Shown: positions 17,700 to 25,279 of the stretch, piece after piece | Layout: each line of letters opens with the position of its first letter | Numbering within the stretch: the stretch's first letter is position 1 | Assembly (NCBI GenBank): GCA_029261835.1 | Contig: JAJDAO010000039.1 | Coordinates: forward strand, 1 to 64,000 | DNA from: Deltaproteobacteria bacterium | GTDB lineage: Bacteria > Myxococcota_A > UBA9160 > UBA4427 | DNA length: 64,000 nucleotides | Direction: 5' to 3' | Made by a program: the position numbers and the translations under genes | Notes under the pieces: model-generated | The model's database searches: none | Told to the model about the DNA's origin: nothing | What the model saw: only the letters and a program-made list of their open reading frames with translations

Positions 17700-18577
17700 G
17701 CGACTCACCCAGGATTCGTCTCGGCTTGCCGAAGGGAAGCCTCCAGGAGACGACACTCAGCCTCTTCGCCAGAGCGGGCTACGACATCCGTGTCAGTAGT
17801 CGCTCGTACTACCCGCAGATCGATGATCCCGAGATCGAGTGTATCCTGATTCGCCCGCAGGAGATGGCGCGCTACATCGAGCAGGGCGTGATGGACTGCG
17901 GCATCACCGGCCTCGACTGGGTGCTCGAGAGCGGTGCCGATGTGCTCGAGCTGGCCGATCTCGAAGCTCCCTGGCCCAACTTCGTGCCCGTTCGCTGGGT
18001 GCTGGCGGTCAAGGAGGACTCGCCATTCGAGACGCCCGAGGATCTCAAGGGCAAGCGGATCGCGGCAGAGGTCGTCGGGATGACCCAGCGCTATCTCGAG
18101 AAGCGCGGTATCGAGGCCCAGGTGGAGTTCTCTTGGGGTGCCACGGAGGTGAAGCCCCCCGTGCTGGCCGACGCCATCGTCGACGTGACCGAGACCGGCT
18201 CGAGCCTCAGGGCCAATAGCCTGAGAGTGGTCGATGTGTTGCTCGAGAGCTCGCCGCGTTTTGTGGCCAACCACGCGGCGGCGGCAGACGCGTGGAAGCG
18301 TGCGAAGATGGAGCGAATGCTGATGTTGATCACGGGTGCAATCGCGGCCGCCTCACGTGTCGGGCTCAGCATGAATGTTCCGCGACAGTGCCTCGACGCG
18401 GTGCTGGCCCTGCTTCCGGACGTGGGTGCACCGACCATCTCTCCACTGGCGGACGATCGCTGGGTCGATGTATTCGTCATCATCGAGGAGAAGCGCGTGA
18501 GGGAGATCGTCCCGCAGCTCTCCGAAGCCGGGGCTCGAGTCATCGTCGAGAGCCCACTCAACAAGATCATCGACTGA
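17696..18577 (+). CDS. hisG: ATP phosphoribosyltransferase, long form
   Basis: 293 residues. HisG carries out the first committed step of histidine synthesis, ATP plus PRPP to phosphoribosyl-ATP. The catalytic bilobed part contains [30 protein letters not shown] and the PRPP-loop region [15 protein letters not shown]. The last ~75 residues form the ACT-like regulatory domain of the long HisG form ([20 protein letters not shown] and on), so feedback by histidine without HisZ is expected. hisI and hisG are the only histidine genes here. Confidence 0.95.
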   Translation: MSDSPRIRLGLPKGSLQETTLSLFARAGYDIRVSSRSYYPQIDDPEIECILIRPQEMARYIEQGVMDCGITGLDWVLESGADVLELADLEAPWPNFVPVRWVLAVKEDSPFETPEDLKGKRIAAEVVGMTQRYLEKRGIEAQVEFSWGATEVKPPVLADAIVDVTETGSSLRANSLRVVDVLLESSPRFVANHAAAADAWKRAKMERMLMLITGAIAAASRVGLSMNVPRQCLDAVLALLPDVGAPTISPLADDRWVDVFVIIEEKRVREIVPQLSEAGARVIVESPLNKIID

Positions 18578-18580
18578 GCG

Positions 18581-19159
18581 GTGGGTGTCGCGGCCCAGTT
18601 GCTGGGCGCCTTCGCCAGCTACACGCGGACCGCTTGGTGGGGTCTCGTGGCGCCACGCCTGACTGAGTCACGACCGCTCTTGGTGCTACAAGGCGTCGTG
18701 TTGCGCGAGAAGGACGGTGAGCGCGAGGTGCTGCTCTCGGTGCGAAGTGATCTGCACGGTTGGGAGCTGCCGGGTGGCACACTCGAGCCCGGCGAGGCAT
18801 TCGAGCCCGCCTTGGCGCGTGAGATTCGAGAAGAGACCGGCTTTGAGGTCGAGGTTGGCCGTCACGTCGGCGATTACGTTCGCACGGGCTTTCGACCTCA
18901 CACGGCACGGATCCACGTTTGCCGCGTCGCGGGCGGCGAGCTGCGCACCAGCCGGGAGACACCGATCGTGCGTTGGTTCAGCTGCCGCCATTTGCCCGAG
19001 ACGCTCTTCCCGTGGTACCGCCAGCCGCTGGCAGACGCCCTGGCCAACCTGCCCGGGCCGGTCGAGTGCCGGCGACACCAGGGTCTTGCGGAGATCTGGG
19101 CGGGCATGCGTATCGACCTGCGCATGCGTCTTTCAGGAGATCGAGCGGGGCTTCCCTGA
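18581..19159 (+). CDS. Nudix hydrolase
   Basis: 192 residues from GTG 18581, three bases after hisG. The Nudix box is complete: GGTLEPGEAFEPALAREI followed by REETGFEVEVG, matching G-x5-E-x7-R-E-U-x-E-E-x-G-U. A W-E-L-P strand precedes it and a VRWFSCRHLPETLFPWYR segment follows. Nudix enzymes hydrolyse nucleoside diphosphates linked to another group; the substrate here is unknown. The N-terminus (LLGAFASYTRTAWWGLVAPRL) is hydrophobic and could be a membrane-associated helix. It is convergent with the Ap4A-phosphorylase-like gene, 16 bp apart. Confidence 0.88.
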   Translation: MGVAAQLLGAFASYTRTAWWGLVAPRLTESRPLLVLQGVVLREKDGEREVLLSVRSDLHGWELPGGTLEPGEAFEPALAREIREETGFEVEVGRHVGDYVRTGFRPHTARIHVCRVAGGELRTSRETPIVRWFSCRHLPETLFPWYRQPLADALANLPGPVECRRHQGLAEIWAGMRIDLRMRLSGDRAGLP

Positions 19160-19175
19160 ACTCTCAAGTGGCGTC

Positions 19176-20066
19176 CTATTCGGCACTTACCACGTTGGCC
19201 AGGATGGTGAGCGGGCCCAGCTCACGGATGCGCTCGAGCTGCTCCCTGCAGCGTGCGAACAGCGTCCCGGCAAAGCCGAGTGCGTTGATCTCGATCGATT
19301 CGAATGTCTGGCGATGCCGCGGCACCATGAGTAGCCAGCGGCGCGTGACGAGCAGGTTATACGGAGCTGCTCCAGCTCCGAGCCCGAGACGTTGCAGCAT
19401 CTCGCTGTAGAGCTCCATGGTCGTGCCGGCGGCCTGCCTGGGTCGCAGCGCGAAGATGTCGTCGCTCCGTGCTAGTGCGTGTGCGAAGGGGAGGCCGGGG
19501 GCAGTGCCAATGGCGCCCGGCGCCAGATCCGCTACGCCGAGGAGTGAATCGATAGGCATTCGCTCCGCTCCGGGGGTGAGGGGCACCGGGACGAGCTGCA
19601 GATGGCGATGGGGCTGACTCGCGCCAGCGGTTTGGCCGGCGTTGTAGAAGGCGAGCGCGTCGAACTCGTCCATACAGCACCACATCGCCTCGAAGTCGCG
19701 TCGTGCGAGAGGGCTTGTCTGATCCTCGAAGCTGCGCGTCACGATCAGAATGTGGTGACCGACTACGTTGAACTTGTTGAGCAGGCAGACGTGTGTTGGC
19801 GAGACGTTGCCCACGAAGAGGTCATTGTCGTAGGGCAGAAAGGGGTTTCTTGCTCCGACGCCGCGGGGCTTTGACTTCCGAGCGCTTCGCTGCTCGAGAT
19901 TGCGGGCGTAGCGCACCAGGAATGGGACGCCGCTGTCTTCGATCGTCTCGGCCGCGGTCGAGATGGTGTGCAGAGCACCGCAGTGCGACGCCCGGGCAGT
20001 TCGCTCCACGATGCGGTTCCAGAGCGTACCCGGCTCAAGCAGACACTCCGCGTCGTGCGCACTCAT
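19176..20066 (-). CDS. Ap4A phosphorylase-like (ATP adenylyltransferase) HIT-superfamily enzyme
   Basis: 296 residues from ATG 20066. A longer frame exists but overlaps the upstream gene and reads as low-complexity Ser/Arg sequence. The HIT-like catalytic motif is PHRHLQLVPVPL (HxHxQ), as in yeast Apa1/Apa2, which split Ap4A with phosphate. The FLPYDNDLFVGN, HVCLLNKFNVVGHHILIVTR and PYNLLVTRRWLLMVPR segments also fit that family. It probably clears dinucleoside polyphosphates. The start is 31 bases after the stop of the zinc-ribbon gene on the same strand, so the two likely form an operon. Confidence 0.82.
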   Translation of the reverse strand: MSAHDAECLLEPGTLWNRIVERTARASHCGALHTISTAAETIEDSGVPFLVRYARNLEQRSARKSKPRGVGARNPFLPYDNDLFVGNVSPTHVCLLNKFNVVGHHILIVTRSFEDQTSPLARRDFEAMWCCMDEFDALAFYNAGQTAGASQPHRHLQLVPVPLTPGAERMPIDSLLGVADLAPGAIGTAPGLPFAHALARSDDIFALRPRQAAGTTMELYSEMLQRLGLGAGAAPYNLLVTRRWLLMVPRHRQTFESIEINALGFAGTLFARCREQLERIRELGPLTILANVVSAE

Positions 20067-20097
20067 CAGTGCGAACGCACCGTGGCGGAGGAAGAGA

Positions 20098-20595
20098 TCA
20101 GCGGCGCTGCTCTCGCAGTCCGCTCGCCTCCCATTCCTTTGAGAGCTGCTTGAGCTTGCGCGAGAACTCTTCGAAGGGGTCGTCGAAGGACAAGATGATC
20201 TCTGTCGTACGGGGGATCTCGTCGCCATTCAGCAGGCCCCGGTACCGATTCAGATTCGCCAGGATGGCCTCGGCTACCTTGAGGGCTCGCTTCTCGGTCT
20301 TGATCAGGGGTGACTGCAGCGTGTAGACATTGTTGCGTCCCCAGAGACTCTCATCACGCACGATCCCGATCTCGCGGTAGACACCATTGATCGGATCGAA
20401 GTTGTACTCGACGCGGACCTCTTTGAAGATGTCCGAATTGCCTGTATAGAAGCCGCGTTCTTTCTCCACCTTCCCGAGCTGGCGGCATCGTGGACAATAG
20501 AAGGTGTCACCGTGGTTCAGGAGAAAGACGCCCTTGGCGTAGTCCTCGCAGTCAGTGTTCTCGCAGTATCCGACGCCGCGTTTCATGCTGGCCAT
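20098..20595 (-). CDS. conserved zinc-ribbon protein of unknown function
   Basis: 165 residues from ATG 20595; ATG 20586 is an alternative. The N-terminal ~40 residues form a zinc-binding module with Cys pairs in YCENTDCEDYAKG and TFYCPRCRQLG. The rest (NFDPINGVYREIGIVRDESLWG, VYTLQSPLIKTEKRALKVAE) is a mixed alpha/beta domain I cannot name. A charged tail ends it. The Cys spacing suggests a structural zinc. Its linkage to an Ap4A-phosphorylase-like gene is the only functional hint. A TTGACA/TATCAA pair lies about 420 bp upstream. Confidence 0.75.
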   Translation of the reverse strand: MASMKRGVGYCENTDCEDYAKGVFLLNHGDTFYCPRCRQLGKVEKERGFYTGNSDIFKEVRVEYNFDPINGVYREIGIVRDESLWGRNNVYTLQSPLIKTEKRALKVAEAILANLNRYRGLLNGDEIPRTTEIILSFDDPFEEFSRKLKQLSKEWEASGLREQRR

Positions 20596-21056
20596 CCCTG
20601 TCTCGGACCGCCTCCTGGCCGTGGTGCTATCAGGCCGTGAACGAGATGTGGATCTCGGGTGTTGTGCCGGGCCGATACGGCTGTTCCGAACTGCCCTGGC
20701 TACAGTGATTACCTAGAGCCTGTTGAGAGCAAGCGGCGTGCCATCCACACCACTCACTCGAACTCCAGAGTGCCCACCTGATCTTATGCGCTGTTCTGCC
20801 GGCTCCCTGCGTCTGAGATGTTGATCTCTCGGCCTCGCACGAGGCGCTGCGTGGGGTGTGGTTGTGTAGCCGGCTTCCGTCCTCGAGATCCTCGCGCAAG
20901 TTTTGTCACACTCGAATCGACCAGATTACGGGCGAACCGAGCGTTGGACAAACTCCGATCCGTGGGGGGCAGACTCAAAAAAACCACGCGTTGTCAACGG
21001 TCTAGAGGCCTTCCTTGTTTGATACCCCGCCCGGCCCCCCACTGTCAACCGGTATT
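20596..21056. other. intergenic region between the zinc-ribbon gene and ccmD
   Basis: 461 bp without a credible gene, and less GC-rich than its surroundings. Near the ccmD end it contains a 9-bp inverted repeat, GTGGGGGGC (20962-20970) and GCCCCCCAC (21034-21042), with a run of seven A bases between the arms. It also contains two TGTCAAC-type words and a candidate minus-strand promoter. I see no tRNA or known RNA family. The ~400 bases before the zinc-ribbon start may be a long leader. Confidence 0.5.
21019..21048 (-). promoter_or_regulatory. candidate sigma-70 promoter reading toward the zinc-ribbon gene
   Basis: On the minus strand TTGACA (21048-21043) is followed after 18 bases by TATCAA (21024-21019). 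The -35 box is consensus and the -10 box is fair. It lies just after the ccmD stop, about 420 bp before the zinc-ribbon start, so it would give a long untranslated leader. It overlaps one arm of the 9-bp inverted repeat. Confidence 0.4.
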
Positions 21057-21161
21057 TTACCGATGGTCCGGCCCCAACCGCGCGCGTTCCCGGGCGAGGT
21101 GAAGGCCGTAAGCGACCAACGTCACGACGGTGATGCCGTAGGATGCGATCAGGTAGCCCAT
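21057..21161 (-). CDS. ccmD: haem exporter protein CcmD (34 residues)
   Basis: A tiny gene of 34 codons plus TAA, starting 12 bases after ccmC with GAGG upstream. The protein is MGYLIASYGITVVTLVAYGL followed by a basic end, HLARERARLGPDHR. One N-terminal membrane helix with a positively charged cytoplasmic tail is exactly the CcmD layout. Position directly after ccmC completes the ccmABCD haem-handling unit. In E. coli, CcmD releases holo-CcmE from the CcmABC complex. It is shorter than the ~69-residue E. coli protein but typical of small CcmD forms. Confidence 0.82.
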   Translation of the reverse strand: MGYLIASYGITVVTLVAYGLHLARERARLGPDHR

Positions 21162-21173
21162 GCGCTGTTTTCC

Positions 21174-21935
21174 TCAGTCGGCTCCGCTACCCGCGGCATC
21201 CCGCTCGGCGGTTCGTCGGGCGTCGAGGGCGCGAAGACCCTCCACATCCCATCGCAGGATGAGCAGATAGACGAAAGCAAAGAAGAGCGTGAGATTCCCC
21301 ATCAGGAACGGCAAGCCCATCCCTTCGCCCAGACTGCCGCCCTTGAGATTCTCGGGGTGCATGGAGCGCGCGCCGAACATCTCGATGATGTAATAGTTGA
21401 GGGGAATCAGCACGATGCCGACGATGCCGTAGATCGAGGCGAAGCGGGCCGTGCGAGCCCCGCTCCCGCTGAAGCTGCGCAGCAGCAGGTAGGCGAGGTA
21501 TACGAACCACAGCAGGAGCGTGACGGTCAGACGCGGATCCCAAGACCACCACTTCCCCCAGGTCCCCCGGGCCCAGATCGGCCCAGTGATCAACATCAGT
21601 GTGCAGAAGATGACTCCGACCTCGGCACCCGAGATGGCCAGTCGGTCGAATTCCTCCCGTCCGCTCCGCAGGTAGAGCACCCCTGCAATGGCCGTGACGA
21701 CGAAGCCCAGATAGGCGCCGTACGCAAGTGGGGGGTGCACGTACAGAATCTTCTGGATCACCCCCTGTACGCTGTCGATGGGGGCGGCGACGACCGTGTA
21801 GGCGTAGCCGACCGCCAGGATCGCCATGGCGATTCCACTGGGCCCGCGCAGGCCGTCCACCCGCTTCTCCAGTCTGGAGCGGCTGAACTCGCTCGAGCCG
21901 GTCGTCGCTTCTTCTCGTGTGGCGCTCTCAGTCAT
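21174..21935 (-). CDS. ccmC: haem exporter/haem-handling protein CcmC
   Basis: 253 residues from ATG 21935; the open frame 15 codons upstream overlaps ccmB. CcmC presents haem to CcmE in the periplasm. The tryptophan-rich WWD motif is ARGTWGKWWSWDPRLT, flanked by the conserved histidines in LYVHPPLAYGAY and FGARSMHPENLKGG. About six membrane helices are visible. The first 30 residues are a polar, Ser/Glu/Thr-rich extension. It is part of the minus-strand operon from ccmE to ccmD. Confidence 0.94.
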   Translation of the reverse strand: MTESATREEATTGSSEFSRSRLEKRVDGLRGPSGIAMAILAVGYAYTVVAAPIDSVQGVIQKILYVHPPLAYGAYLGFVVTAIAGVLYLRSGREEFDRLAISGAEVGVIFCTLMLITGPIWARGTWGKWWSWDPRLTVTLLLWFVYLAYLLLRSFSGSGARTARFASIYGIVGIVLIPLNYYIIEMFGARSMHPENLKGGSLGEGMGLPFLMGNLTLFFAFVYLLILRWDVEGLRALDARRTAERDAAGSGAD

Positions 21936-21939
21936 GGTT

Positions 21940-22605
21940 TCACTCGTCCAGGATGTAGTCGAAGCCCAGGAAGGACACAATGAGGTAGATACCGTCGACG
22001 ACGATCAACAGCTGCACTGCTTCGAAAGGCAGCGGCTGGTTGTTCAGCACCGCGATGGTTCCGTTGACCGATCCGGCGAGCACCGGGAAGAGGGCCGGCA
22101 GGAGGAGGATCGGCAACAGCACCTCGCGAAAGCGGGTGCGTACGGCCATCGCCGAGAAGAGCGTTCCCACCGCGCAGATGCCCAGCGTTCCGAGGGCGAC
22201 CACCGCCGCGAGAGACGGTACGACCGGGGTCAGGTTGAGATCGAAGAAGAGGGCGAAAACGCAGGCCGTGAGCGCTTCTACCAGGCCGATGAGCACGAAA
22301 TTGGCCGCAGCCTTGCCCAGAAAGATCCAGCCGCGGTTGCCCGGGGCCAGCGCCATACCCGAGAGGGCATCGTTGTCCAGCTCGAGCGCGAACGAGCGGT
22401 TCAGACCGAGCAGCGCGGCGAAGATGTAGGCGGTCCAGAGCAAGCCCGGGGCCTGGCTGCGAATCTCCTCCGGGCGTTGGTCCGGCAGGGCGAAGTGGAA
22501 GATCACCGCCATCAGCAGTGAGAAGATCAGCATCGCGATCACCCGATCGCGGGAGCGCCACTCCGTGACGAGGTCCTTCCACAGAATCGCCAGCGTGACA
22601 TTCAT
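21940..22605 (-). CDS. ccmB: haem ABC exporter membrane protein CcmB
   Basis: 221 residues, the standard CcmB length. The N-terminus NVTLAILWKDLVTEWRSRDR is a typical cytoplasmic amphipathic start. Six hydrophobic segments follow, with LLGLNRSFALELDNDALSGM between the second and third, a CcmB hallmark. It is the membrane partner of the CcmA ATPase. The ATG at 22605 overlaps the ccmA stop by four bases. Confidence 0.94.
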   Translation of the reverse strand: MNVTLAILWKDLVTEWRSRDRVIAMLIFSLLMAVIFHFALPDQRPEEIRSQAPGLLWTAYIFAALLGLNRSFALELDNDALSGMALAPGNRGWIFLGKAAANFVLIGLVEALTACVFALFFDLNLTPVVPSLAAVVALGTLGICAVGTLFSAMAVRTRFREVLLPILLLPALFPVLAGSVNGTIAVLNNQPLPFEAVQLLIVVDGIYLIVSFLGFDYILDE

Positions 22606-23300
22606 GCCGCGCTGTCCAGCGCCGCCGAGAAGGCGGTCTCGAGGTCATCGCCTCTCAGTCCTTCGTCGCCGGTTCGGTAGACGATGCGGCCCGCGACGAG
22701 AATGACCGCCGCATCCGCCAGCTCCGCGGCCTGTCGCACGTCGTGGGTGACCAGGACGAGACTGTGTCCCGCGTCCCTCAGCCTGCGAAGGTGGTGGGTC
22801 AGGCGGTCGGCCGCTCGGCGATCGAGACCGGTGTAGGGCTCGTCGAGCAACAGCAGGTTCGGGTCGTGAACCCGTGCTCGCGCGATCGAAAGGCGTTGCG
22901 ACATGCCTCGCGAGAAGGTTCCCGCCCGGCGGTTCGCGACATCGGCAAGCCCCTCCTCGGCGAGCAGCACGTCCGCTCGCTGGGCCGGCTGTGCGACGTG
23001 CTGGAGCCGCCCGGCGAAGATCAAGTTCTCCCGTGCCGTCAGCTCCGGGTACAGCAACGTGGCGTGGCCGAGGAAGCCAACACCCGAGCGTGGCGTCTTC
23101 TGCCCAGCGAGCTCGATTCGGCCGGCCGTGGGGTGGGACAGACCGGCCATGATGCGCAACAGCGTGGTCTTGCCCGCGCCGTTTGGCCCCAGGATCGCCA
23201 ATGCCCCGCCCGTTCGCAGCTCGAGATCGACACCTCTTAGTGCCGCTACTGCGCCGAAGCGCTTCTCTATCCCCCGAACGGCGAGGACCGCGTCATTCAC
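22602..23300 (-). CDS. ccmA: haem ABC exporter ATP-binding protein CcmA
   Basis: 232 residues. This ABC ATPase powers release of holo-CcmE. Walker A is [18 protein letters not shown]. The signature is FSRGMSQRLSIARA, where FSRGMSQR replaces LSGGQ, as is usual in CcmA. Walker B is LLLLDEPYTGLD and the switch histidine is in LVLVTHDVRQAAEL. It overlaps both neighbours by four bases (ATGA), so it is translationally coupled to the 660-residue protein upstream and to ccmB downstream. Confidence 0.95.
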   Translation of the reverse strand: MNDAVLAVRGIEKRFGAVAALRGVDLELRTGGALAILGPNGAGKTTLLRIMAGLSHPTAGRIELAGQKTPRSGVGFLGHATLLYPELTARENLIFAGRLQHVAQPAQRADVLLAEEGLADVANRRAGTFSRGMSQRLSIARARVHDPNLLLLDEPYTGLDRRAADRLTHHLRRLRDAGHSLVLVTHDVRQAAELADAAVILVAGRIVYRTGDEGLRGDDLETAFSAALDSAA

Positions 23301-25279
23301 TCGCCGGCTTCCGTTCTCTCGCTGGGCTGGAGCGGACCGCCACAGTGGCTGCAGAAGCTCCAGATCGGGGCGATGCGCCCGCCACAGCTCGGGCAGAAGG
23401 CGCGGGCTGTCGGCGTCGCGTCGGCGCTCGCGTCGCTCGGGCTGCTCGCGCCGCTCGGGCTGCTCGCGCTGCTCGGGCTGCTCGCGTCGCTCGGGCTGCT
23501 CGGCCGAGCGACTTCGTTCGCTGTTCGTTCCCTGCGCAGTAGCTCCACCGCATCCGCGCGCAGCTCGCTCTTCATGCGCTCGTAGTCATCCGGATCGAGT
23601 TTGCCCGTCTCGAAGTCGTGCTCCAGATCGCGCATCGATTCGTAGACGTACTCGCGCTCCTCGCTCAGGCCGGGGAGCGTATCCGCGTCGCCTGCAGCCC
23701 GCGCTTCCCTCGTTCGGAGCGGGGCGATGAGGAACCAGGCTCCGAGGCTGGCGATGGCGAGGATGCCCGTTACCGCGGCCGAGCGGGGCAGGCTGCCGCG
23801 CTCGAGCGGTCGGAAGTCGATCGCGATCTTCTCGCCGGGGTCCAGCTGAAATGCCTGACGGTGGAGATAGATGCGCGTGCCCGAACGGAACGGTCGCCTG
23901 CGATGCAGTCGACTGCTCTCGATCACGATGCCGACGTCGGCAACGAGCATGTTGAGCACCGGGATCTGCCTGGTGAAGTCGAGTTCCAGGTCGGACGCAC
24001 CCGCCTGGACCGGAGCCCGGAATCGGTAGCTGATGTTCGACTTGCCCGGTGCAAGCGGGCCCCTGAGTTCGAGTGCTCGCCCGTCATCCGTTGGCTCCAA
24101 GCCCAGCGGCTTGGTCGCTGAGGCGACGCCGAGGAACTCGGCGTTGGTGGGAAGGTCGATTCGCAGCAGCGATTCGCCCGGCGCCGCCATGACCTGCCCG
24201 GGAGACTCTACCCGCAGCTCCCATTCGCCGGTCACCTCCATCGAGGTGTCGTCCATGTGGACCCAGAAGTTCGCTTGCACGACCGAGACAGCGTTCGGGT
24301 CGCTCTCGGCCTGGGGGACGACGAGCGCGAGCGCGAGGCTGCCTCCCGCCCGCACGGCAGGTGCTGCGAACTTGCGATAGCTACGTCCGCCTAGCTCCGC
24401 CTTCTCGCCGGTTTCTTCGAGTCCCGGGCTTGTGACGGTCGGGCCGTCCGTCGCGGAGAGCACGACGACGCGACCGGTTCCGCTCGGAAAGCGCCGCAGC
24501 AGATCGAACTGACTGTCCTCGCCATCGGTCGTTGGCAGCGAGAGCGAGTACTGGTAGCTGATCTTCTGCTCGCCCGGGTACGCGGGGCCCCAGAACTGCA
24601 GGCTGTCGCCGTCCCGGACCAGCTTTCCCGCCATCCCCGCCTGCCCGTCCATGAAACCGTTCGCGTTCTCTGGAAGCGTCGCGCGGAAGATGGGGTCTCG
24701 ATCTTGGCGCAGAGCGGGCTTGACGTGAATGACACCCTCACCCCGGTTGCGGACGAGGTGGACCTCTCGCACCAACAGATGACGGCCGACGCGGTCGAGC
24801 GCAGTGGTGCTCTCGATCACTTCGAACTCGCTGACGTCATCGGTGAACGGCGCCACGGCCAGATCGATCTTCACTTCGGTTTGCCCGGACTCGAACGCCA
24901 CGCGACGGCCGAAGGGCACGCCCTCGTGTTGGGTGCTGAGCAGGTAGACAACGCCAGGCTCGTTGGAGAGCCCTTCGAAGGCGAAGCGTCCCTCGGCGTC
25001 ACTCTGTGTGTCGCCCATGCCGGGACTTCCGTCGGCGTTGAGCGCGTAGAGAGAGACGGCCACCCCTCTGCCGGCGGCTGGATTGTCTCGATGGACCACG
25101 CGTCCGCGAATCGCGGCGGGACCTCGGGGCAAATCCGGCGTCGCTCTTCCCGCCTGACCCGGCTGCAGCGGGCCGTGACCCTGTGCGGTGACGAGCTGCG
25201 GCAGCGCCATGGCGAACACAATCACTGCGACCGAGAGAATCCCGAGCCGGTCGCCCCCCCGTCGTCCTGCTTTCATCAT
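23297..25279 (-). CDS. Ccm-operon membrane protein with CpdB-like fold, CcmI-like segment and C-terminal zinc ribbon
   Basis: 660 residues. In order: a signal peptide (about 1-33), a carboxypeptidase-regulatory-like beta-sandwich (about 55-130, IRGRVVHRDNPAAGRGVAV), a long beta-rich extracytoplasmic region to about 500, and one membrane helix (AAVTGILAIASLGAWFLIAPL). A cytoplasmic helix follows, REYVYESMRDLEHDFETGKL then DPDDYERMKSELR, which resembles the CcmI/CcmH-type segment of cytochrome biogenesis proteins. The end is a Ser/Pro-rich repeat and a two-CxxC zinc ribbon (FCPSCGG and FCSHCGGPL). It sits between ccmF and ccmA with ATGA overlaps on both sides, in the place where ccmG/ccmH might be expected. 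I infer a role in haem or apocytochrome handling; the exact function is unknown. Confidence 0.78.
   Translation of the reverse strand: MMKAGRRGGDRLGILSVAVIVFAMALPQLVTAQGHGPLQPGQAGRATPDLPRGPAAIRGRVVHRDNPAAGRGVAVSLYALNADGSPGMGDTQSDAEGRFAFEGLSNEPGVVYLLSTQHEGVPFGRRVAFESGQTEVKIDLAVAPFTDDVSEFEVIESTTALDRVGRHLLVREVHLVRNRGEGVIHVKPALRQDRDPIFRATLPENANGFMDGQAGMAGKLVRDGDSLQFWGPAYPGEQKISYQYSLSLPTTDGEDSQFDLLRRFPSGTGRVVVLSATDGPTVTSPGLEETGEKAELGGRSYRKFAAPAVRAGGSLALALVVPQAESDPNAVSVVQANFWVHMDDTSMEVTGEWELRVESPGQVMAAPGESLLRIDLPTNAEFLGVASATKPLGLEPTDDGRALELRGPLAPGKSNISYRFRAPVQAGASDLELDFTRQIPVLNMLVADVGIVIESSRLHRRRPFRSGTRIYLHRQAFQLDPGEKIAIDFRPLERGSLPRSAAVTGILAIASLGAWFLIAPLRTREARAAGDADTLPGLSEEREYVYESMRDLEHDFETGKLDPDDYERMKSELRADAVELLRRERTANEVARPSSPSDASSPSSASSPSGASSPSDASADATPTARAFCPSCGGRIAPIWSFCSHCGGPLQPSERTEAGE
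23433..23503. repeat. four 18-bp tandem repeats coding SSPSxA units
   Basis: Four copies of an 18-mer close to TCGCTCGGGCTGCTCGCG start at 23433, 23451, 23469 and 23487. In the minus-strand protein they encode repeated SSPSDA/SSPSSA/SSPSGA units, a flexible linker between the CcmI-like helix and the zinc ribbon. Copy number may vary between strains by slippage. Confidence 0.8.

Noticed and set aside
20973-20998. Intrinsic terminator with T-run for the ccm operon
   Set aside because: A run of seven T bases exists on the minus strand, but the preceding CGTTGACAACG can form only a very short stem with a tiny loop.
23433-23503. CRISPR-like array
   Set aside because: The repeats are contiguous with no spacers and lie in frame within a coding sequence.
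23293-23553. Arg/Ala-repeat protein (AARATRAARAAR type) on the minus strand
   Set aside because: It is an out-of-frame reading of the 18-bp repeat inside the 660-residue Ccm-operon gene.
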